The notes beneath the pieces were generated by a model. That model saw only the letters and a program-made list of their open reading frames with translations, was not told the origin of the DNA and ran no database searches. Both the position numbers and the translations under genes were made by a program. Below, in pieces: positions 43,930 to 53,113 of a DNA stretch of 53,113 nucleotides (position 1 is the first letter of the stretch; each line of letters opens with the position of its first letter). Origin of the DNA: Ophioceras dolichostomum (taxonomy: Eukaryota > Ascomycota > Sordariomycetes > Magnaporthales > Ophioceraceae); contig PYST01000283.1 in the NCBI GenBank assembly GCA_003049485.1, forward strand, positions 1-53,113. The letters run 5' to 3'.

Positions 43930-46078
43930 CTACTTCGTTTTCCTCTTCGCCCTGAACGTCTTCAAGGGGTCAGATTTCCTTCCACCCCCGGCCTTGAAGC
44001 CGGGACCGCCCTTGGCCCCTCCCTTCTTGAAGTGCTTCCCCGGCCTCCTCCTACTCTTGCTGTCCCCGTCCCTCCGCCTCGGCACGAACCCGATCTCCTC
44101 CGCGGAGATGCCCTTCCTCCCGTCCTGGGGGAGCAGGTAGTCGGGCACGTGGCGCAGCTCCGGGTTCGCGCGCGCAGTGCGGAGCTCGCCGTCGTGGCGG
44201 GCGAGGAGGTGCCGCAGCTCGGCCGGGTTCTCCTCGAAGTGGCGCTTGAGCTTCTCGCTGCGTAGTAGCTCCTGGCGCAGCTCGCGCGTGCGCGCCTCGC
44301 GCACCGCGACCTTGGTGACGGCTCGCAGGGCGTCGTTCATGCGGTACCGGAAGCTCTCGATCTGGTCCTTGTCGAAGTTGTACGGCTTCACCTCGCGGCC
44401 GAGCTTGGCCTGGTTCTTGAGGATGCGCGCGAGTACCTTCTCGTCGTTCGCGGCCGTGTCGATTGAAGTCGGCACGTGCTTCCGGAAGAGCTCCGTGGGC
44501 ACGTAGAAGCTTAGCACCATGCCCGCCTGACCGGCACGTCCGGTCCTCCCGATCCGATGGGTGTAGGAGTTTGACGTCAGGGGCAGGTCGAAGTTGACGA
44601 CGACCGCGACGTTCTTGAAGTCGATGCCACGTGACACGCCGTACTGGCGATCCCGTCTCGATGTTTTCCTCTTTTTCTTTGCAGGACTTGAGTCACTCTT
44701 GTCCTTGTCCTTGCCCATGCCCTTGCCCTTTTCCTTGGCCGTTTGATCAGCTTCCTCCACCACGGCCGGGGCTTCCCGGTCTTCGTCCCCCAGGATCTCG
44801 TTCTCATCAGACGCAATAATGATGTCGTAAACGTTGCGGTTGAACTCCTCTACAACCGATATCCTAGAGTTGACAGGGAGCTCCGAGTTGAGGATGCAGC
44901 TGCGGATGCCGAACTGTTCAAAGAACAGCTTGAGGCGATAACACCTGTCGACATCCGCTACGAAGATTATCACTTTCCCCTTGATCAGCTGCAGCTTGAA
45001 CATGATGTATGCCAGCAAAAACTTTTCTTCTTCGGCACATCTAAAGAGAAGAGACATATTAGCTACTGTAAGGGTTGTCTGAATGGTGAAGGGTGCATTC
45101 TTACCTGACAATGTATTGCGTGATCCCGCTCCCCTCAGCATCTGGCTCTTCCAAGTCAAGCAGGACGGGGTTCCGGAGAAATATGCCCTTTAGGGTATCG
45201 ACCTCGTCTGTGAGCGTGGCACTCATCAAGACGGTCTGAACACCCTTGGGCAACGCTTGCGCGACCTTCTCCAGATCCTCATTGTAGCCGTATGACAAGA
45301 CGAGGTCGGCCTCGTCTAGGACGAAGTGGGAGAGCTTGTCCAGGGATAGGGCAGAGGATTCAATGTTGTGCAGAGCGGTCGCCGGGGTCGACACGATCAC
45401 GTCGGGAACGTTGGATAACAGCAGGGACCTCTGGACAGCGTCGGATAGCTTGTCGGTGAGCCCGACGACCTGCACATCTTTCGCACAGAAAGAGGCGAAC
45501 CGCTCAACTTCCCGAACCACCTGAACGGTGAGTTCACGAGTGGGTACCAATATGAGAGCGGAGGTGTGTGAGGCGGAGGGGTTGATCTAGGGAAAAAAGT
45601 GGAGGAGAGGGCGGTCAGCTCTGCTGTTCGTTCCTGGTCGAGACACGAAGAAATAACAGAGCAAAACGAACCTGTTTCCTCTTTAATACTGACTGTAGTA
45701 TTGGGAGAACATATGCGGCAGTCTGTCGTTCATGGGAAGCCGAAGTTAGCGCAATTCGTCGGACGTAGCGGGCCAGCACCCCTTCAGGGGAGGAGCTCTA
45801 TTCACCTTTCCAGAACCTGTCTTCGCCTTCGACAACACGTCACACCCGTCTAGAATCAACGGTATGGCCTTGCTCTGGACCAAGGTAGGAGTCTGAAAGC
45901 TCTGCTGTGCGACGGCCTGGAGGAGGCGCGGATCCAAACCGAGGCTGGCAAACGATGAGGGGGTGGACGGCGTCTCCTGGTTTGCCGGTTCGCCCTCGTC
46001 TTGCTCGGGCTTCCCGACTTCGGGCACAGACGGCGACGGGGACGACGGCTCGTTGGTTTCGTCAAGTTTTCGTTTCAT
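43930..46078 (-). CDS. DBP9: ATP-dependent RNA helicase Dbp9
   Basis: Four exons: 46078-45806, 45722-45672 (51 nt), 45586-45105 and 45040-43930, giving 638 residues. Exons join in phase with normal fungal introns (83, 85 and 64 nt). Motifs in order: Q-motif region FASLGLDPRLLQAV, Walker A AKTGSGKT (split by intron 1), PTREL, VSTPA, DEAD (199-202), SAT in LMSATL, and HRIGRTGRAGQAG. A Lys/Asp/Glu-rich insertion (KEKGKGMGKDKDKSD) sits between helicase motifs of the second RecA lobe, as in fungal Dbp9. The C-terminal block KPYNFDKDQIESFRYRMNDALRAVTKVAV identifies Dbp9 specifically over other DEAD-box proteins, and the tail is Lys/Arg/Gly-rich. Dbp9 acts in the nucleolus in 27S pre-rRNA processing for the 60S subunit. 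Confidence 0.96.
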
Positions 46079-47972
46079 CTTGTAGGAGAGGCAGCAATTC
46101 TGAAAATATCAAAAGCACCTCGGATACTCCGTCTTTTCTTCAAGCTCAAACTCCGAGTGTCGTCGAAATTTTGGTCCCGCCCACCTCCGAATATTTCTTA
46201 TCGATTTGCTTATCGGCCATTATCGCACGGTCTCTCAGTATCAACCTTTTCTTGGCCGTCTTGGGGGGTTTTGGGCGTGCAGGCTTGGCACAATCGGTCC
46301 CCCCGCCTGCCCGCCTGCCCGCCGGCAGATGCCGATGCATCAGCCTCAATGACGTCGTAAAGCTCGCTCTCATCCCGATTCCTTTTCTCTGTGTTGCGCT
46401 CGGTGTCCCTCTTTGAGCGCTCCTCTTTGTTTATCTTGTGGCCCACCTCGGTGCCCCGAAACCGTGCGACAGCAACAGCACGAAACCATACGGTGCTCTT
46501 TCAAGTAACGCCTCAGACTCTGCCAAGACACACAAAAAGAGCGAGATCTGCGCACCGGGAAAGGGAGCCGGCAGACCAACAAATAATAGCTCTCTCCTTC
46601 CCTCGGGATGTGCGACGCGAAAGCTCCAAGAGAAAATTTTTTTTCTTGTTAACCGTTTTCTTTCGTTGTCTCAGTGGATTGAAGATCTGCTCAAATGTTT
46701 CACCAAACCCCGACTGGGAGTGCTCCATCACCTGCAGGGCCTGCCCTTGATTCCAGAAGCTGCCCCGAAACAGATCCCCGTCGACTGCCACCCGAAAAGT
46801 TCCTTTCGGACTGGGCTCGAGATGCATTCCCCTTTTTGATGCCTCTCAATGAGCCCTCAATTAGGGTTCCTTTCTGGTCCTCCGCACCTATCTCACATCT
46901 TTCTTTCGCTCAGGAGTCTGAGCAACCCCCCTTCAGAGTTCCATTCAGCAACTCCCACCCATCCCAACGTCTTCGAGCTTACGAATCTTGCTTCTCGAAA
47001 GTGAGGTAGTACATGCAAAGCTTCTTTGAGTCGCAGAGCTAAATTTGTAGTAGAGAGTCCTGCTATGAATGTCTCTGGCATGTCACTCCGGCTGTCGTTC
47101 GTCGAATCTGCTCGGCTAACTTAGAGGTCTCTCTCACATACCACCTCTCCTTATTCATTCTAGCGTGACTCCTCCTTTCTCTACCACTGTCGCACTACTA
47201 GTTCACGTATTTGCTTTTGGTTTGATAACGCAATGTATTGAGTCTCTGCGATGGAATTAGCAGTAATGGAGTCGCCTCCTGGACGTCTCATCTATACGAC
47301 ATGGACGCGTCTGTCGGTCTCTTGCTCCTCTTTGTTATCATCGCTCACTCTCTTTCTTCTTATTAGTTTTTAGGGGGTTTTCTTGTTCCCTGATCAGGCA
47401 GGTTCTGGAGTCAAACAACCGACGGCTGCGTGCTATTTCCGGTCAGGAGTTGCCCAGTAGCCCCCTACCTGCCTTGGTACCTACGGAGTGCTGGCCGAAA
47501 GGGAGACCTCCCGAGTCGGCGAAATTGATATCTCAGGGCCGATATCGCGCTCCGAAACGGGGCGAGACGAGGGACCGCGCTCTAGCCGCAACTAGGTACT
47601 TAGGTAGCTAGTGCGATAGCTCGCAATGCTTCGAATTCTGTCAACAAGTCGAGCACTCGTCTTTCCAACGGTTGAGCATAGAAACCTCCAGTCATGAATA
47701 TTGTTTCTGGCTGGCCGGGCATAGTAAGGACATGAGGACATGCCGGCACAACACAGTTTCTTGGCATCTGCGACGATGTGTTTCCCGCGAGACGAAGCGG
47801 AACACCTTGGCAAGAAACGCTTTTGTACATGTCACTTCTTTTTCCTCTTGGCGTTTTCGCCTCGAAAGCTAAGACTGAAATCGAGACCTAATATGCAGTT
47901 ACATCAAAAGCGGTCGGGCAGAAACGGGTGATCCGCGACACCGACCGGTCAGCTCCAACAAGACGAGAGAAT

Positions 47973-47995
47973 ACACACACACACACACACACACA
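47973..47995. repeat. (AC)11 microsatellite
   Basis: A pure AC tract of about 23 bp in the DBP9/ATPase intergenic region. Confidence 0.92.
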
Positions 47996-48987
47996 AGGGG
48001 GCTAGACTACACAGTACAAGCAGTAAAGTCAGCGGCAAAATCAGGCTTGACTTGAGCGCGGCCACAACTCATGCAGGGCGAGATGGCGGATGGACTTTTC
48101 GCGGCGGCTCACGTGACGAGTTTCAAGCGCAGCAGACTGAAACTGCGGGTCAGGGGCCAGTCCTAGGGGTCCGTGAATCCCGCCCGTTTGACATCGGACC
48201 CGGCCCTATCCCAGCCGGCAAGCCAGCAAGCCATCCGAGGCGACACACCTCTTCGGTCCTTCGTGTTTTGCCCGGGTTGTGAGTGTTGTGGGTGTCAGCC
48301 TGTATGTGAAGAGTATCTGCCCTGCTTTACGGCGGTGGGCATATACCGTGTAAGTACTTCGACCGTCTGAGGCATTTTTTCCAACATCGTCGTCCCTATT
48401 CACTTCACCTCTTACGCGGGATTTTCGAGCCCTGTTCTGTGGGTAATTCCCCAGCCCTCCTCCACGGGGCAAGCTGCTACTAACGTAGTACATGGTACAG
48501 CTCCAGGATCTGCCTGCTCGCTTACCAGCTGCCACAACTCGACCATGCTGCTCTGCACACTTCCACGCTTTCCCTTCGTACCCTTTCTCTGTCCGTATCT
48601 TGTCAGTCTATATGCCGATCTTGCCGATTTTTGATAGATAGGGCCGTCTGAAGGTGCGATGTAGGTAGCCTGTAGCTCCAGCTCTCCCAGCCAACCAGCA
48701 ACTGGCATATCCAAGTATCGGCAACGGACCTTGCTGTAGCTCTCGAAGGGAAGGGGAACACCCCCTGAGGCAGTTTTGGATCGGTCTTGGCCCCTTCTTC
48801 TGCCAGCAAAGAGAAAAGTCCGGAGCTGCTTCCCTAAACGTGGAATGCGGTGGGTGTGAAGATACCACTGCTGCGTGCGATGTGTTGGGATGGGACGGAT
48901 ATCTTCCTCAGACAGCAAGCAGGCAGGCAGGCTGGCAGCACCGTCCATCCCGTCATCTGTTGCCTTCGACTCATGCTCGATGGAAAC

Positions 48988-49194
48988 TATAAAGTACGGA
49001 TGATGTCCCCTTCTTCGAGAGGAAATTTGGGCTTGCTTCCTCTATCCTTTCGGCTAGCCCTCCTTCGCTTCCGCCCTTCTCCTCGGGTGTCGTAGTGTGT
49101 CCCCCCTCCCTTCCGCCCCTTCTTTCCTTCATTTTCTTTTGTTTTCTATAGCAGCTGGCCTGTTTGCGAAAGTCGTTGTGTTCAGTTCACCACA
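48988..49194 (+). promoter_or_regulatory. Candidate core promoter and CT-rich leader of the H+-ATPase gene
   Basis: CTATAAAG at 48988-48995 lies about 200 bp before the ATG at 49195, and 49100-49150 is strongly pyrimidine-rich. Both are common in highly expressed filamentous-fungal genes. The transcription start cannot be read from sequence. Confidence 0.4.
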
Positions 49195-52100
49195 ATGGCG
49201 CCTAATTTCAAGAAGGTCAAGTTGTTCGGGCGTGACAGGCAGTTCCGAACGCCAGTGCCCCTGACCCTAACCGATGCCGACGCCACTGATCTGGAGTCCG
49301 GCTTTCTGGACGGCCAGAGGGATTCATCCACCCTGAACAACGCTGCTGCCGGGGCCAACGGGGGGAACGGGGTCAACGACGGCAACAACCCTTACATGGA
49401 CGAGTACAGGGCGTGAGTGTCACCTCTCCCGCCACAATATAGCCACCCGCAAGCCATTGCTCTATCCAATGCTAGGACTGCCTCATACAATCATCCCTTC
49501 TATAAGTTAGTTGCTAACACTAACCCCCCTAAAAATAGCCTGGTTCGCTTCGTCGACACTTACCGGGATCCCCATGCGGAAGGCGAGGGGGAGGAGGAGT
49601 TCATCGAGGCTGACAGCACCAAACGGCCATGGTGGGCGTTCTGGAGGAGCGGCAAGGCGGGCCGGTCTCTGTCGGAGTTTGAGACCCCGTCTGACTGGCT
49701 GAACACCGACCTCAGGGCCGGCCTCGACTCTATGGAGGTTGAGAGGAGACGCAAGTTCTCCGGCTGGAACGAGCTGACCACTGAGAAGGAGAACATGGTG
49801 ATTAAGTTCATCGGGTTCTTCCGCGGTCCTATTCTCTACGGTATGTGTCCTCTCCGTTCCCATCATTTACTTCTATATCCGAGACAAGTCGAAGCAAAAC
49901 CATACCGGGTGAAACGACGTATGAACAACAGTGGCTGACATTTGTGCGATTACTACAGTGATGGAGGCTGCTGCTATCCTGGCCTTTGCCCTTCGCGACT
50001 GGGTTGACGCTGGTGTCATCGTTGGTATCCTGCTGCTCAATGCCATTGTCGGTTGGTACCAGGAGAAGCAGGCCGCAGACGTAGTGGCGTCTCTGAAGGG
50101 AGACATTGCGATGAAGGCACGCGTTGTGCGCAACGGATCCGAGCAAGAAGTCAAAGCACGCGAGCTGGTCCCTGGCGATATTGTAAGCACCTCCCAGAGC
50201 TGGCGTCCCACTACACCTGCCAACACCTATCAACCGTGCCCCGACCCACGAGATAGCTTGGCAATATGAACCCATGCTATCCCTTGCTAACTCCACGACT
50301 CCTCGACAGATCGTCGTTGAGGAGGGTCACGTGGTCCCTGGAGATGCTCGGCTCATCTGTGACTACGACAACGCCCGTGAAGGGTTCGCGCAGTATCAGG
50401 CTGAGCTCAACGCGCAGGATGTCTCTAGCCCACGCGGCGAGAAGTTCGAGGAGGGAATGGACGAGGAGGGCATCCCGCACATCGGACACGCCATCGTGGC
50501 CATCGACCAGTCGGCCATCACAGGCGAGTCGCTGGCGGTCGACAAGTACATGACCGACACCATCTTCTACACAACCGGCTGCAAGCGCGGCAAGGCGTAC
50601 GGCATCGTCACGCACGGCGCTCAGGCGTCCTTCGTCGGCAAGACGGCCTCACTCGTGCAGGGCGCGCAGGACCAGGGCCACTTCAAGGCCATCATGAACT
50701 CCATCGGCGCCAGCCTTCTGGTGCTCGTCGTCTTCTTCATTCTGGCCTCGTGGATCGGCGGCTTCTACCGCCACCTGACCGTCGCCTACCCGCAGGACAG
50801 CTCGGTCAACCTGCTCCACTACGTTCTGATCCTGCTCATCATCGGCGTGCCAGTCGGTCTCCCCGTCGTTACCACCACCACCCTGGCCGTTGGCGCCGCG
50901 TACCTGGCCAAGGAAAAGGCCATCGTGCAGAAGCTTACCGCCATCGAGTCCCTGGCCGGCGTCGACATCCTCTGCTCCGACAAGACCGGCACCCTGACAG
51001 CCAACCAGCTTTCGGTACGTGAGCCCTTCGTCATGGACGGCGTCGACATCAACTGGATGATGGCGGTCGCCGCGCTCGCGTCCAGCCACAACATCAAGTC
51101 GCTCGACCCCATCGACAAGATCACCATCCTCACGCTCAAGCGCTACCCCAAGGCCAAGGAGATGATCGCCGAGGGTTGGAAGACCGAGAAGTTCACGCCG
51201 TTCGACCCGGTCTCCAAGCGCATCACGGCCGTGTGCACCTTCAAGGGCGTGCGCTACACATGCGCCAAGGGCGCACCCAAGGCCATCCTTGCTCTGTCTA
51301 GTTGCAGCGAGGAGCAGGAGCGCATGTTCAAGGCCAAGGCCACCGAGTTCGCCCGCCGCGGTTTCCGCTCACTCGCCGTCGCCGTCCAGGAGGGCGATGG
51401 GCCCTGGCAGCTGCTCGGAATGCTCTCGCTCTTCGACCCTCCCCGCTCCGACACCGCGCAGACCATCGCTGAGGCCCAGGCCCTGGGTCTATCGGTTAAA
51501 ATGCTGACGGGCGACGCTATTGCTATTGCCAAGGAGACGTGCCGCATGCTGGCTCTGGGTACCAAGGTCTACAACTCGGACAAGCTGCTGAAAAGCGACA
51601 TGGCCGGCAGCGCCATCCACGACCTGTGCGAGCGCGCTGATGGCTTCGCTGAGGTGTTCCCCGAGCACAAGTACCAGGTGGTCGAGATGCTTCAGTGAGT
51701 TTAGCTAGCTCATTCACCGCCTGGTCACCAATGGACAATAAAAGAAGGGATCCTAATACTGACCTAAAACCTTCACCTACTAGACAACGCGGCCACCTCA
51801 CCGCTATGACTGGCGACGGTGTCAACGATGCCCCCTCGCTGAAGAAGTCTGACTGCGGCATCGCCGTCGAAGGTGCCACAGAGGCTGCGCAGGCCGCTGC
51901 TGATATCGTCTTCCTCGCCCCTGGCCTGAGCACCATCGTGTCCGCCATCAAGATCTCGCGCCAGATATTCCAGCGGATGAAGGCGTACATCCAGTACCGC
52001 ATTGCCCTGTGTCTGCACTTGGAGATCTACCTCGTCACGTCCATGGTCAGTTTACTGTTTTCCCTCCAACCCGTCCTCTCCCTCCCTTCACTCCCTCCCT

Positions 52101-52924
52101 TCACTCCCTCCCTTCGCAGCGAGAATGCCGGTCAAACAAACCCATGCATCACAGATACCTACCTGTTGTTTCACACACCTAACTATATTTCCTTCTTCCT
52201 TACTTTGCAGCTCATCATCAACGAGACGGTCCGCGTGGACCTAATCGTCTTCCTAGCCCTCTTCGCCGATCTGGCCACCATCGCCGTCGCCTACGACAAC
52301 GCGCACTACGAGCACCGCCCCGTCGAGTGGCAGCTGCCCAAGATCTGGATCATCAGCGTCGTGCTGGGCGCCCTCCTGGCCGTCGGCACCTGGGTCCTGC
52401 GCGGCACCCTCTGGCTGCCCAACGGCGGCATCATCCAGCACTTCGGCAGCATCCAGGAGATCCTGTTCCTCGAGATCTCGCTGACCGAGAACTGGCTCAT
52501 CTTCGTCACCCGGGGGTTCAACACCTTCCCGTCCTGGCAGCTCATCGGCGCCATATTCGGCGTCGACGTGCTCGCCACGCTCTTCGCCGTCTTCGGCTGG
52601 TTCTCGGGCGGGTACGGCGAGCTTTCTAGTCCGGCCTCCACCGCGCCCAACCTGTCGCCCGACGGCCACACCGACATCGTGACCGTCGTGCTCGTGTGGC
52701 TGTACTCCATCGCCGTCACCATCGTGATCGGCATCGTGTACTACGTCATGACGGGCTGGAGGCGGCTCGACGACCTCGGCCGCACCAAGCGCTCTGATAA
52801 GGATACTATGATCGAGAACATCCTTGTGCACCTTAGCAAGGTTGCCGTTGAGCACGAGCGCGACGAGAAAGGTGGTGACAGGTACTACCTGGCTACGAAG
52901 CAGGTTGAGGAGGATGACGAGTAA
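49195..52924 (+). CDS. Plasma-membrane H+-ATPase (P3A-type), Pma-like paralogue
   Basis: Six exons: 49195-49412, 49539-49840, 49959-50182, 50310-51694, 51784-52045 and 52211-52924, all in phase, giving 1034 residues. P-type motifs are intact: TGES (319-322, actuator), DKTGT with phospho-acceptor Asp472, KGAP nucleotide-binding region, and TGDGVND (719-725). The M4 sequence IIGVPVGLPVV and the M6 Asp817 in LFADLATIAVAYDNA mark the proton-pumping P3A group. The N-terminus is Asn/Gly-rich and the tail is charged, ending in Glu/Asp. Relative to fungal Pma1 it is clearly diverged (for example DYDNAREGFAQYQAELN and a long loop before AITGES), so I call it a Pma-like second isoform. The enzyme exports H+ using ATP, energising nutrient uptake. 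Intron 5 is a multiple of three and stop-free. Confidence 0.93.
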
Positions 52925-53113
52925 GAAGGAAAAAAAAAAAAAGAGCAATGCCGAATAACCTAAGATCTCCCGGCTAGGGCTACTGGCCGCTGGCTGCGTG
53001 GGATAGTAGGCTAACGGACAGACGTATAACGTGGCCACCCTAGAACCGGTGCAGCCCTAGAAACGGTGCAGTATCATATGATCTGCCCCAACCAAATTTC
53101 CCACCTCAACAAA
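52925..53113. other. 3' flank of the H+-ATPase gene
   Basis: Begins with an A-rich run (about 52930-52942) just after the stop codon. Near the right edge there is a short direct repeat, CCTAGAAACGGTGCAG / CCTAGAACCGGTGCAG (about 53039-53071). No gene is seen before the window ends. Confidence 0.6.

Larger units (their letters stand above)
46079..49194. other. 3.1-kb intergenic region DBP9 / H+-ATPase (divergent)
   Basis: Between two divergent starts. No gene is firmly supported. On the minus strand around 46265-46495 there is a suggestive frame, KSTVWFRAVAVARFRG then KINKEERSKRDTERN, that might be an exon, but it lacks a start and a sensible end. Also seen are a (CA)11 tract (47973-47995), two dispersed elements (about 47467-47484 and 47592-47611), a TATAAA (48989-48994) and a pyrimidine-rich leader before the ATPase. 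Confidence 0.45.

Noticed and set aside
46513..46827. 104-codon minus-strand frame with some protein-like segments
   Set aside because: Ends without a sensible splice partner and overlaps competing plus-strand frames; evidence too weak.
48412..48948. 178-codon minus-strand frame with a true ATG upstream of the H+-ATPase
   Set aside because: No recognisable domain or conserved pattern; it overlaps the probable ATPase promoter. It could be kept as a low-level hypothetical if expressed.
1..53113. tRNA, rRNA, CRISPR arrays, transposase or reverse-transcriptase genes
   Set aside because: No A/B-box pairs, array spacing or mobile-element protein motifs were seen by eye; a tRNA or RNA-family scan would be decisive.

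Overview
The window is nuclear DNA from a filamentous ascomycete (Pezizomycotina, most likely Sordariomycetes). It has short introns of about 50-190 nt with GT..AG ends and CTAAC-like branch sites, GC-rich coding exons, CT-rich leaders, and recognisable single-copy eukaryotic genes (SMC3, MOT1, CDC37, DBP9). There is no sign of bacterial operons, CRISPR or tRNA genes. No species can be named from the sequence alone. Several long reading frames open only at GTG or TTG; in each case I looked for a true ATG or an upstream exon, and most gene models here are re-spliced by hand.

Layout, left to right. (1) 0.8-7.6 kb is an accessory-looking block. It holds a RelA/SpoT-like nucleotide pyrophosphotransferase-domain protein (minus), a divergently transcribed HET-domain protein (plus) and a Nudix hydrolase (minus, tail-to-tail with HET). 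This is the most unusual part of the window. (2) 10.1-13.4 kb carries a Cas1-type polysaccharide O-acetyltransferase with an N-terminal GDS esterase-like domain. (3) 16.1-19.9 kb carries an F-box-like protein and a secreted, probably GPI-anchored PLC-like phosphodiesterase, with a tentative small gene at 20.2-20.5 kb. (4) 21.8-37.3 kb is the housekeeping core: CDC37 (Hsp90 co-chaperone), MOT1 (TBP-removing Swi2/Snf2 ATPase) and SMC3 (cohesin). (5) 38.9-43.0 kb encodes a 1310-residue protein I do not recognise, assembled from three exons. (6) 43.9-46.1 kb is DBP9 (60S ribosome-assembly helicase) and 49.2-52.9 kb is a plasma-membrane-type H+-ATPase with six exons.

The genes are not an operon. 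The housekeeping genes act separately in chaperoning, transcription, cohesion, ribosome assembly and membrane energisation. The one grouping that may be functional is RelA-like/HET/Nudix: a possible nucleotide-signal maker, a cell-death-type regulator and a possible nucleotide-cleaving enzyme, side by side within 7 kb. That link is inference. Intergenic DNA is littered with a short GGTACCTAGGTAGGT-type element in both orientations, and contains a 75-bp CT tract.
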